The notes below the pieces were generated by a model, which worked only from the letters and a program-made list of their open reading frames with translations, made no database searches and had not been told where the DNA came from. From NCBI GenBank assembly GCA_902566315.1, contig CACFIL010000009.1, forward strand, positions 1-42,355: 42,355 bases of DNA, written 5' to 3'. Below are positions 1 to 7,780 of this stretch, one piece after another (within the stretch, counting starts at the first letter, position 1; each line of letters opens with the position of its first letter). The stretch is from an uncultured Pelagibacteraceae bacterium. Its GTDB lineage: Bacteria > Pseudomonadota > Alphaproteobacteria > Pelagibacterales > Pelagibacteraceae. Position numbers and translations under genes: made by a program.

Positions 1-13
1 ACAATAATAATTG

Positions 14-32
14 ATTACTATTAAATAGTAAT
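14..32. promoter_or_regulatory. AT-rich perfect palindrome upstream of the TAXI receptor gene
   Basis: Nine-base arms (ATTACTATT and its exact reverse complement) flank a single central A, ending 24 bases before the receptor start codon. The ribosome binding site GGAG (48-51) lies between. It could be a repressor operator or a short mRNA hairpin. In DNA this AT-rich such palindromes also arise by chance, so the role is a guess. Confidence 0.3.
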
Positions 33-56
33 AATAATTAATAGATTGGAGTAAAA

Positions 57-1064
57 ATGATTAAAAACTTATTCAAAAGTTCTCTAATGATATTACTTCT
101 GACACTTGGTTTGTCAGGTAAATCGTTTGCTCAAGAACTAAAATTTTTTACAATTGGCACAGGAGGAACGGCTTACACTTATTATCCAGTTGGTGGAATG
201 ATTGCAAATGCAATTTCTAAACCTCCAGGATCAAGAGAATGTGGTAAAGGTGGAAGTTGTGGAGTTCCTAACTTAATTGCATCTGCTGTTTCATCAAGAG
301 GATCAGTAGATAATGTAAATGCTATTATTTCAGGTTTAAGAAATTCAGGATTTGCACAGTCTGATGTTGCTTATTGGGCTTACACTGGTACAGGAACTAT
401 GGAAGGAAAAGAACCAGCAAAAGATTTAAGAACTATTGCAGCACTTTTCCAAGAACATATTCACTTAGTTGCGCTTAAAAAAAGCAATATTAATTCTGTT
501 AAAGACCTAAAAGGTAAAAGAGTTTCACTAGATGAACCTGGATCTGGTACGTATGTTGACGCTAAATTAATTTTAGAGTCAAATGGTTTAAGTACTAGTG
601 ATGTAAAAGCTGAAGCTTTAAAAGGCAAAGCAGCTACAGATGCACTAAGAAATGGTAAAGTTGATGCAATTTTTGTTGTAGCAGGTTTTCCAACAGGAGC
701 TATTGTTGAGTTAGCATCTGCAGTTGATGTTAAATTAGTTCCTATAGATGGTGCAGGGGCTAAAGCATTAACTTCAAAATATGGATTTTTCTCACAAAGC
801 CCAATTCCTTCAGGAACTTATGAAGGAGTTGATGAAGTAAATACTGTAGCAGTAGGTGCTCAATGGTTTACGTCTGCAAAAGAGGACAATGAGCTAATCT
901 ATCAAATCACTAAAGCTTTATGGAATAAAGAGTCTAGAAAGCTAATGGATGTTGGTCATGCTAAAGGTAAAACAATAACGCCTGATACAGCTCTTTCCGG
1001 AGTAGGAGTACCATTACATCCTGGTGCAGAAAAGTTCTATAAAGAAGCTGGACTTATAAATTAA
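57..1064 (+). CDS. TRAP transporter solute receptor, TAXI family
   Basis: Periplasmic substrate-binding protein of a TAXI-type TRAP transporter; it captures an unidentified solute and delivers it to the fused permease encoded just downstream. The 335-residue product begins with a signal peptide (charged start, hydrophobic residues about 8-20, likely cleavage after SFA at residue 25). The mature part opens with the family pattern FFTIGTGGTAYTYYPVGG, followed by a Cys-containing loop (RECGKGGSCGVP, about residues 60-71) that I recall from a subset of TAXI receptors. The length is typical. The start codon is preceded by GGAG at a good distance (5 bases). Known TAXI ligands include glutamate and other organic acids, but the sequence does not reveal the ligand here. 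Receptors are normally made in large excess over the permease, and the hairpin downstream could help achieve this. Confidence 0.93.
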   Translation: MIKNLFKSSLMILLLTLGLSGKSFAQELKFFTIGTGGTAYTYYPVGGMIANAISKPPGSRECGKGGSCGVPNLIASAVSSRGSVDNVNAIISGLRNSGFAQSDVAYWAYTGTGTMEGKEPAKDLRTIAALFQEHIHLVALKKSNINSVKDLKGKRVSLDEPGSGTYVDAKLILESNGLSTSDVKAEALKGKAATDALRNGKVDAIFVVAGFPTGAIVELASAVDVKLVPIDGAGAKALTSKYGFFSQSPIPSGTYEGVDEVNTVAVGAQWFTSAKEDNELIYQITKALWNKESRKLMDVGHAKGKTITPDTALSGVGVPLHPGAEKFYKEAGLIN

Positions 1065-1090
1065 ATTTATAAGTATTCTAAAATATATTG

Positions 1091-1116
1091 TGCCCTAGGT
1101 CGTTAGACTTAGGGCA
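1091..1116 (+). promoter_or_regulatory. Intercistronic hairpin covering the ribosome binding site of the TRAP permease
   Basis: A 9-bp stem (1091-1099 with 1108-1116, one G-U pair, core TGCCCTA / TAGGGCA) with an 8-base loop lies between the receptor stop and the permease start at 1122. The only Shine-Dalgarno-like sequence for the permease, AGGG at 1111-1114, is inside the 3' arm. The hairpin could protect the 3' end of receptor mRNA, weakly terminate transcription, and hold down permease translation. The structure is visible in the sequence; the function is inferred. Confidence 0.65.
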
Positions 1117-1121
1117 TTATT

Positions 1122-3107
1122 ATGTCTCAATTTAACATTTCTCCTGAGGAAGTTTCAAAACTTGAAGAAAAGTTTGAAATAAAAAGTAACGAAAGAAAAT
1201 TAAAAAATTTTTTAAAATTATTGACATTTATTGCATTAGTTACAATGTCAATTTACCATTTTTATGCTTCAGGATTTGGAACAATTAGAGATATACTTCA
1301 TAGAGGTATTCATATTTCTTTTGTAGTTGGTCTGGTATTTCTATTTTATAATTGGAAAAAATTTCCTGATGATAAATCAAAAAGCAAAGTTCCTATAATT
1401 GATATTATTTTTTCAATTCTAGTTGTAATAACTTCACTTTATCTACCTTTATTGCCCCCTGAAATATTGGCTAGCAGAGTAGGAAATCCATCAAGTACTG
1501 AAGTTATAATGGGATCAATACTTATAATTTTGACCCTTGAAGCTGCAAGAAGATCTATTGGATATACACTGCCATTAATATGTGTAATATTTATGATTTT
1601 TGCAATTTATGGTCCAATTTTCCCTGGAGCTTTAAAGCACGGGGGCAGTAGTTGGGCAGGTTTTGTAAATCATATTTATATAACTAACCAAGGAATTTAT
1701 GGAATCGCTGTTGGTGTTATGGCTCAATATGTTTTTTTATTTATTTTATTTGGAGTACTTGCAACACGAATAGGACTAGGACAATTATTTATTGATTTAG
1801 CAATGGTGATAGCTGGAAGATATTCTGGAGGTCCAGCTAAAGTAGCAATTTTTTCGTCAGCATTTCTTGGGACTATATCTGGGTCTTCAATTGCAAATAC
1901 AGTAACAACTGGATCTTTAACAATACCTGCAATGAAAAAAGTTGGATATCCACCACATTTTTCTGGAGCTGTAGAAGCCACAGCATCTACTGGTGGACAA
2001 ATAACCCCGCCTATCCTAGGGGCTGCTGCTTTTATTATGGTAGAATATTTAGAATTACCCTTAAGAGATATTTTAGCAGCTGCGTTAATTCCTGCACTTC
2101 TTCACTATTTTGGAATTTTTGTAATGGTTCATTTAGAAGCAAAAAAATTAGGACTTAGAGGTTTAAACGAAAGTGAGGTTCCTAAATTTATAAAAATTAT
2201 ACAAGATAATTGGCTTTCAATAATTCCATTATTTATTTTGGTATATTTAATTTTAGTTGGTCGCACTCCAGATTATGCTGCAGTAAATGGAATAATTGCA
2301 TGTGTTGTTATTGGATTTATTAGAAAAAAAAATAGACTTAATTTTAACGACTTATTTGAATGTCTTGCAAGAGGTGCAAAGAATACCTTAGCTGTTGGAG
2401 CCGCCGCAACATCAATAGGAATAATAGTTGGTGTAGTTACACTAACAGGTGTTGGTTTTAGATTAGGTTATGTAGTAATCCAAACGGCTGGTGATATTGG
2501 AGGTTTCTTCTTAAACTTTTTACCTTTTAATTATTTTTCTTTAGCCGATTTAACATTATTTTTCTCATTAATATTAATTGCAATATCGTGCATATTTATG
2601 GGTACAGGAGTACCAACTACTGCAACATACATAATACTAGTTGCTGTTGCTGCGCCTGCTCTCACTCAATTACAAATTGAGCCCATTGTTTCTCACTTTT
2701 TTGTGTTTTATTATGGTGTCTTAGCTGACATAACACCGCCTGTTGCTCTTGCAGCATATGCTGCTGCTGGAATTGCAGGATCAAATCCATTTACCACAGG
2801 TAATACTGCATTTAGATTAGGTATTGCAAAAGCTCTTGTACCTTTTGTATTTGTTTATTCACCATCACTATTACTGGTTGCCCAAGGATTTAATTTTTAT
2901 GATTTTTTTGTAACTTTAATATCTGCAATGATTGGAATTGGTTTGATCGGAATTGGATTTACAGGGTATCTATTTAAAAGAGTTTCTACGTTTCAGAGAT
3001 GGTATTTGGGAATTATTTCATTATTATTTATTGCACCTGGTCTAAGTTCATCAATTATTGGTTTAGTTTTAGTATTGCCAATACTTATTATTCAATTAAG
3101 AAAATAA
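1122..3107 (+). CDS. TRAP transporter fused permease (4TM/12TM, DctQM type)
   Basis: Inner-membrane subunit that moves the solute delivered by the TAXI receptor, driven in known relatives by an ion gradient. The 661 residues combine a small N-terminal membrane domain (DctQ-like helices in roughly the first 200 residues) with the large DctM-like transport domain. The signature of fused permeases is present at about residues 245-300: GSSIANTVTTGSLTIP, then ATASTGGQITPPILGAAAF, and a second copy of the motif later (GTGVPTTATYI, then DITPPVALAAYAAAG). Many hydrophobic helices fill the rest. The length is usual for TAXI-associated fused permeases. It lies 57 bases after the receptor stop, and its ribosome binding site is in the hairpin described at 1091-1116. 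The gene ends 3 bases before the convergent thioesterase gene. Confidence 0.95.
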   Translation: MSQFNISPEEVSKLEEKFEIKSNERKLKNFLKLLTFIALVTMSIYHFYASGFGTIRDILHRGIHISFVVGLVFLFYNWKKFPDDKSKSKVPIIDIIFSILVVITSLYLPLLPPEILASRVGNPSSTEVIMGSILIILTLEAARRSIGYTLPLICVIFMIFAIYGPIFPGALKHGGSSWAGFVNHIYITNQGIYGIAVGVMAQYVFLFILFGVLATRIGLGQLFIDLAMVIAGRYSGGPAKVAIFSSAFLGTISGSSIANTVTTGSLTIPAMKKVGYPPHFSGAVEATASTGGQITPPILGAAAFIMVEYLELPLRDILAAALIPALLHYFGIFVMVHLEAKKLGLRGLNESEVPKFIKIIQDNWLSIIPLFILVYLILVGRTPDYAAVNGIIACVVIGFIRKKNRLNFNDLFECLARGAKNTLAVGAAATSIGIIVGVVTLTGVGFRLGYVVIQTAGDIGGFFLNFLPFNYFSLADLTLFFSLILIAISCIFMGTGVPTTATYIILVAVAAPALTQLQIEPIVSHFFVFYYGVLADITPPVALAAYAAAGIAGSNPFTTGNTAFRLGIAKALVPFVFVYSPSLLLVAQGFNFYDFFVTLISAMIGIGLIGIGFTGYLFKRVSTFQRWYLGIISLLFIAPGLSSSIIGLVLVLPILIIQLRK

Positions 3108-3110
3108 AAC

Positions 3111-3536
3111 TTATCCACCTAGTCCAGCATTTGGAAGAGGTCTTCTTAAAATTTTCCAAATCCCAACTGCACTTGCAATTAATTTATTTTTACATCTGAG
3201 TTTACAATTTATAAATACCATTGACTTTGTAACCTTTTGAATTTCTACTGTTCCCAACAATTCGTCTCCAATGTTCGAGGGAGCTATAAATTTGATATCC
3301 AATGAAATAGTTACACATGGTTTATTTCCACTTGCTCTATGACAAGCAGTACCTGCACCAGCATCAATGATTGTACAAATATAACCACCATGTGTTATCC
3401 CAGCTTTATTTAAATGTGTTTTTTTAATCTTAGTTTTAAACTCAAATTTTTTTTTGTTTATAGATCTAAATAATAAACCACCATTATGCTTCATGTAGCT
3501 TGGCTTATAACTTAATTGTTCAAATTTTTTTTTCAT
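3111..3536 (-). CDS. PaaI/YigI-type hotdog-fold thioesterase
   Basis: Probable acyl-CoA thioesterase of 141 residues. The hotdog-fold hallmark is visible as a HGGYICTIIDAGAGTAC stretch, where the family has HGG followed by a long helix with an acidic residue (Asp), then a strand with TISLDIKFIAPSNIGDEL. The natural substrate cannot be read from the sequence. I chose the ATG at 3536; the frame stays open upstream to a TTG at 3581, but no ribosome binding site supports either start. On the minus strand the gene follows tRNA-Arg by about 97 bases and could be read from the same promoter. Its 3' end faces the TRAP permease, with only 3 bases between them. Confidence 0.85.
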   Translation of the reverse strand: MKKKFEQLSYKPSYMKHNGGLLFRSINKKKFEFKTKIKKTHLNKAGITHGGYICTIIDAGAGTACHRASGNKPCVTISLDIKFIAPSNIGDELLGTVEIQKVTKSMVFINCKLRCKNKLIASAVGIWKILRRPLPNAGLGG

Positions 3537-3633
3537 TAAAGGATTATTGCCATAATTAGTATAAATAATAAAACTAAACAAAAGAAATATATTACGGATT
3601 TTTCAAGTGATATTTTCATTTATCCTTTCATTT

Positions 3634-3710
3634 TGGTGCGCCTGCTAGGAGTTGAACCCAGAACCTCCTGGTCCGTAGCCAAGCGCTCTATCCAATTGAG
3701 CTACAGGCGC
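3634..3710 (-). tRNA. tRNA-Arg (anticodon ACG), CCA encoded
   Basis: On the minus strand the 77 bases fold as a normal cloverleaf: acceptor stem GCGCCTG paired with CAGGCGC, D arm with AGCTCAATTGGATAGAGC, anticodon stem CTTGG/CCAGG around loop CTACGGA (anticodon at 3674-3676), T loop GGTTCAA and an encoded CCA end. ACG-anticodon Arg tRNA is normally edited by TadA to inosine so that it reads CGU, CGC and CGA. It is transcribed away from the pyruvate dehydrogenase operon. Confidence 0.97.
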
Positions 3711-3723
3711 AATTTGTACAGTT

Positions 3724-3729
3724 TTTATA
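3724..3729 (-). promoter_or_regulatory. Possible -10 box for tRNA-Arg
   Basis: TATAAA on the minus strand ends 13 bases before the tRNA 5' end, a plausible position for a sigma-70 -10 element. No convincing -35 box at 16-18 bases was found. The 77-base gap 3711-3787 must hold both this promoter and that of the divergent pyruvate dehydrogenase operon; it is almost pure A and T, so matches to TATAAT-like boxes carry little weight. Confidence 0.3.
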
Positions 3730-3787
3730 CATAATTAATAATGTAAATTATTTTTTTAGCAAATATTGATATATATATATTACAAAA

Positions 3788-6700
3788 ATGAATCTAGATT
3801 TATTAGTTCCTGATATAGGAGACTTTGAAAACGTTGAAATAATTGAAGTACTTGTAAAAAAAGGTGACAAAATCAACAAAAATGACCCTGTTGTCACTTT
3901 AGAAAGTGATAAATCAAGTGTTGAAGTACCATCCAATCATGAAGGTACAATTGAAAATATAAATGTAAAAATTGGTGATAAAGTTTCAAAAGGTGATTTA
4001 ATATTAACTCTATCTTCAGAACATAAAGATGAACATGACAAAACTAATAAAACTTTAGACGAAAGAATTCCGCTTCCAACAGAGAAATTAATAGAGGAAG
4101 CGGAAACTGCAATTAAATCTAACACAAAAGTTGAAACGAAAGTTACAGAACCAAAACAAATCAAGCAAACAAGATTGATTAATGAAGTTAAAATGGTCAG
4201 TAGTAACGAAGATATTGATCCTGTTGAAACTAAAGAGTGGTTAGATTCCCTAAGTGCAGTTCTGCAAAATGATGGTTCTGAAAGGGCTCATTTTTTAATT
4301 AAACAATTAATTGATCAATCTTATAAAGCTGGATCTAAAATTCCTCATACTCAAACTACTCCATACGTGAATACGATACCCCCTGAAGAGGAAAAAAGAT
4401 CACCTGGAGACCAAAACATAGAACGTAAGTTAAGATCATTAATCAGATGGAATGCTGCTGCGATGGTAGTAAGAGCAAATAAAAAACATCCTGAACTTGG
4501 CGGTCATATAGGAACATTTGCATCAGCTGCAACTTTGTATGATGTTGGTATGAATCATTTTTGGCGAGCAAAAAATAATAAATTCGGAGGTGATCTAGTA
4601 TATTTTCAAGGCCATAGTGCACCAGGAATGTATGCAAGAGCTTTTCTTGAGGGAAGACTAAATGAAAGGCAGTTAGATAGATTTAGACAAGAAGTACAAA
4701 CTGGTGGACTTTCATCTTATCCTCATCCTTGGCTAATGCCAGACTTTTGGCAGTTTCCAACAGTTTCAATGGGTATTGGTCCAATGTTAGCAATATATCA
4801 AGCAAGATTTATGAAATACCTAATCAATAGAGGATTAATTAAAGATGAGGGAAGAAAAGTTTGGGCTTTTCTTGGAGATGGAGAAATGGATGAACCTGAG
4901 TCACTTGGGGCAATTGGTTTAGCGGCGCGTGAAAATTTAGATAATTTAATATTTGTTGTTAACTGCAACTTACAAAGATTAGATGGTCCAGTAAGAGGAA
5001 ATGGAAAAATAATTCAAGAATTAGAGGGTATTTTTAGAGGAGGTGGCTGGAACGTTCTAAAAGTTATTTGGGGATCTTATTGGGACTCACTTTTAGCTAA
5101 TGATAAGACAGGACATTTAGTAAAAATTATGAATGAGACCGTAGATGGTGAATATCAAGCATTTAAAGCAAGAAATGGGCTTTATGTGAGAGAAAAGTTT
5201 TTTGGCAAATACCCTGAAACAACAGAGTTAGTTTCATCAATGTCTGATACTGATATTTGGAGACTTAATAGAGGAGGCCATGATCCTCACAAAGTATATG
5301 CTGCATATGATAAAGCGGTCAATCACAAAGGAAGCCCCACAGTCATAATAGCTAAAACTATAAAAGGTTATGGTATGGGTAAAAGTGGTGAAAGTGTAAA
5401 CACTACTCACCAACAAAAGAAATTGGATGTTGATGATTTAATGTATTACAGAGATAGGTTTGATGTTCCTTTAACAGATTCTCAAGTCAAAAATATTGAA
5501 TATTTCAAACCAGACGAAAATTCTGAAGAAATTAAATACTTAAAAAAAAGAAGATTAGAACTTGGTGGTTTCATACCAGAGAGAACATCATATTCAAAAC
5601 CGATTAAAGCCCCAGTTAAAGATATTTTTGATTTTATGAAAAAATCTACCGGCGAAAAAGAAATGTCTACTACAATGGCATTGGTAAGAATGTTAACTAA
5701 TCTTTTGAGAGATAAAAATGTTGCACCAAAATTGGTTCCAATTATTCCTGACGAAGCTAGAACATTCGGAATGGAAGGTTTCTTTCAAAAAATAGGTATT
5801 TATGCTCATGAAGGTCAAAAATACGAGCCAGAGGACTCAGCACAACTTTCATCTTATAGAGAAGAAAAAAGTGGTCAGGTATTAGAAGAAGGTATTACAG
5901 AAGCTGGTTCAATGTCTTCTTGGATAGCAGCTGGAACCGCATATACAAATCATGATATTGAAATGATACCAATTTATCTTTTTTATTCTATGTTTGGCTT
6001 TCAAAGAATTGGAGATTTTGCTTGGGCTGCAGGAGATAGTCAAGCAAGAGGTTTTTTAATTGGTGCTACTGCAGGAAGAACAACACTTGCAGGAGAAGGT
6101 CTTCAACACCAAGATGGTCATAGTCATTTGTTAGCATCAACAATTCCAAACTGTATTTCTTATGATCCAACATTTCATTATGAATTAGCTGTGATTTTTA
6201 GAGAAGGTTTAAGAAGGATGCATGAAAAAAATGAAAATATTTTTTATTATATTACAACAATGAACGAAAATTACTCCCACCCTGCAATGCCAGATGATTG
6301 TGAGGATGGAATTCTCAAGGGAATGTATAAAATTAAAGACACATCAAGTTCTAAAGATGCAAAAATTCAATTATTAGGCTCAGGAACTATACTAAGAGAA
6401 ATGATGGCAGCATCAGAAATTCTCAAAAAAGAATATCAGGTCGATAGTGAAGTTTGGAGTGTTACTAGTTTTAATGAGCTAAGAAAAAATGGAATGGAAG
6501 TCGAACGATTAAACCTTCTAAATCCTTCAGAAACAAATAAAAAATCATATGTAGAGGAATGTTTGGGCAAACAACAAGGTCCTATCCTTACAGCCACTGA
6601 CTATATGAGAATAAATGCTGATCAAATAAGACCTTTTACAAAAAAGAGCTTTTATACATTAGGTACGGATGGATATGGAAGAAGCGATACAAGAAAAAAC

Positions 6701-6853
6701 TTAAGAAATTTTTTTGAAGTAGATAAAGAACACATAGTTGCTTATAGCCTTAGTGTTTTAGCAAATGAACAGCTTGTTGCATCAAAGTATGCTGAAGATG
6801 CAATCAAAAAGTATAAAATTGATAAAAACAAACCTATGCCGACAAAAATGTAA
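3788..6853 (+). CDS. aceE: Pyruvate dehydrogenase E1 (AceE type) with an N-terminal lipoyl domain
   Basis: Homodimeric-type E1: thiamine-diphosphate-dependent decarboxylation of pyruvate and reductive acetylation of a lipoyl group. At 1021 residues it is about 130 longer than E. coli AceE (887). Residues 1-75 form a complete lipoyl domain starting LLVPDIGDFENVEIIEVLVK, with the lipoylation site ESDKSSVEVPS (Lys42). A charged linker (about 76-140) leads to the E1 proper, which begins near 142 (DIDPVETKEWL, matching the E. coli N-terminus). The thiamine-diphosphate motif runs from GDGEMDEPES (Gly363) to NCN (392-394). The E2 gene that follows has no lipoyl domain, so the swinging arm appears to have moved to E1. 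The E2 start codon directly abuts this stop codon. I infer that the lipoyl domain was transferred from an AceF-like ancestor. Confidence 0.95.
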   Translation: MNLDLLVPDIGDFENVEIIEVLVKKGDKINKNDPVVTLESDKSSVEVPSNHEGTIENINVKIGDKVSKGDLILTLSSEHKDEHDKTNKTLDERIPLPTEKLIEEAETAIKSNTKVETKVTEPKQIKQTRLINEVKMVSSNEDIDPVETKEWLDSLSAVLQNDGSERAHFLIKQLIDQSYKAGSKIPHTQTTPYVNTIPPEEEKRSPGDQNIERKLRSLIRWNAAAMVVRANKKHPELGGHIGTFASAATLYDVGMNHFWRAKNNKFGGDLVYFQGHSAPGMYARAFLEGRLNERQLDRFRQEVQTGGLSSYPHPWLMPDFWQFPTVSMGIGPMLAIYQARFMKYLINRGLIKDEGRKVWAFLGDGEMDEPESLGAIGLAARENLDNLIFVVNCNLQRLDGPVRGNGKIIQELEGIFRGGGWNVLKVIWGSYWDSLLANDKTGHLVKIMNETVDGEYQAFKARNGLYVREKFFGKYPETTELVSSMSDTDIWRLNRGGHDPHKVYAAYDKAVNHKGSPTVIIAKTIKGYGMGKSGESVNTTHQQKKLDVDDLMYYRDRFDVPLTDSQVKNIEYFKPDENSEEIKYLKKRRLELGGFIPERTSYSKPIKAPVKDIFDFMKKSTGEKEMSTTMALVRMLTNLLRDKNVAPKLVPIIPDEARTFGMEGFFQKIGIYAHEGQKYEPEDSAQLSSYREEKSGQVLEEGITEAGSMSSWIAAGTAYTNHDIEMIPIYLFYSMFGFQRIGDFAWAAGDSQARGFLIGATAGRTTLAGEGLQHQDGHSHLLASTIPNCISYDPTFHYELAVIFREGLRRMHEKNENIFYYITTMNENYSHPAMPDDCEDGILKGMYKIKDTSSSKDAKIQLLGSGTILREMMAASEILKKEYQVDSEVWSVTSFNELRKNGMEVERLNLLNPSETNKKSYVEECLGKQQGPILTATDYMRINADQIRPFTKKSFYTLGTDGYGRSDTRKNLRNFFEVDKEHIVAYSLSVLANEQLVASKYAEDAIKKYKIDKNKPMPTKM

Positions 6854-7780
6854 ATGTCTGATCAATCAAATAAAATATCTGCAAGTCCAAAAGTTAGAAA
6901 ATTTGCAAGAGAACTTGGAGTAGATATAAATAATGTTAAGGGAACAGAGAGATCAGGTAGGGTTGTTGAAAAAGATTTAAAAGACTTTGTCTCATCTAGA
7001 ATTAATCATCCCCAGAATAATAGCGAAAGACAAAAAGAAAAAATTATTAAAAGCGAATATCAACATTTAGATTTTGGGGAGGTTGAAATTAAAGATATTC
7101 CTAGAGTAAAAAAAATAGCAGCTCCACATCTTGTAAATTCGTGGACAAATATTCCACATGTAACTAACCATGATGAGGCTGATATTACAGAAATGGAAGA
7201 ATTTAGAAGCTCAATAAAAGATAATTATACAGGAGAAAGAATAAAAATTACTCCTCTTGCATTTATTATAAAAGCATTGGTAATTTCACTAAAAAAATTT
7301 CCATCATTTAATTCATCAATTGATGATATTGAAAATGGAAAGATTACTTTTAAAAAGTATTTTCATGTTGGTATCGCAGTTGATACTCAACATGGACTTA
7401 TGGTTCCTAAAATTAGAGATGCTAATCAAAAAGATATCAATCAGTTAAGTGAGGAATTAAAAAAAGTAAGTGATGATTGTAGAAATTTAAAAATTGATAA
7501 AAAAGAGTTCTTTGGAGGATCAATGACTATCACAAGCTTAGGTGGCATCGGTGGTTCGTTTTTTACACCAATAATTAACTTTCCAGAAGTTGCTATACTT
7601 GGTGTTGGTAGAAGTTATAAAAAACAGGTATTTATTGATGGTAAATTTGTTCCAAGAACCATGCTTCCACTTTCCCTCTCATATGATCACAGAATTATAG
7701 ATGGAGCTGAAGCTGCTAAATTTAATAACGAATTAAAAGATAATCTTGGTTCTAATTTTGCATATAATTTGAGTAAATGA
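6854..7780 (+). CDS. aceF: Dihydrolipoamide acetyltransferase E2 without a lipoyl domain
   Basis: Acetyltransferase core of the pyruvate dehydrogenase complex, passing acetyl from lipoyl to CoA. The 308-residue product contains only a peripheral-subunit-binding domain (about 9-46, SPKVRKFARELGVDINNVKG) and the catalytic domain (about 75-308), ending in the active-site pattern DHRIIDG (His279, Asp283). E2 proteins normally carry one to three lipoyl domains ahead of these parts; here none is present, and the ATG at 6854 follows the E1 stop with no room for a missing N-terminus. The single lipoyl domain encoded by the operon is on E1. Sequence similarity is to the gammaproteobacterial AceF type, matching the AceE-type E1. 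No E3 (lipoamide dehydrogenase) gene is in the window, so E3 must come from elsewhere. The last 4 bases overlap the next gene. Confidence 0.93.
   Translation: MSDQSNKISASPKVRKFARELGVDINNVKGTERSGRVVEKDLKDFVSSRINHPQNNSERQKEKIIKSEYQHLDFGEVEIKDIPRVKKIAAPHLVNSWTNIPHVTNHDEADITEMEEFRSSIKDNYTGERIKITPLAFIIKALVISLKKFPSFNSSIDDIENGKITFKKYFHVGIAVDTQHGLMVPKIRDANQKDINQLSEELKKVSDDCRNLKIDKKEFFGGSMTITSLGGIGGSFFTPIINFPEVAILGVGRSYKKQVFIDGKFVPRTMLPLSLSYDHRIIDGAEAAKFNNELKDNLGSNFAYNLSK

Noticed and set aside
1091..1116. Simple intrinsic terminator of the receptor gene
   Set aside because: The stem is followed by TTATT and the permease ATG rather than a T-run, and the permease has no other visible promoter, so full termination is unlikely.
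3765..3781. Alternating AT stretch before the pyruvate dehydrogenase genes as a repeat element
   Set aside because: Short low-complexity AT sequence is expected in gaps of such AT-rich DNA and has no second copy.
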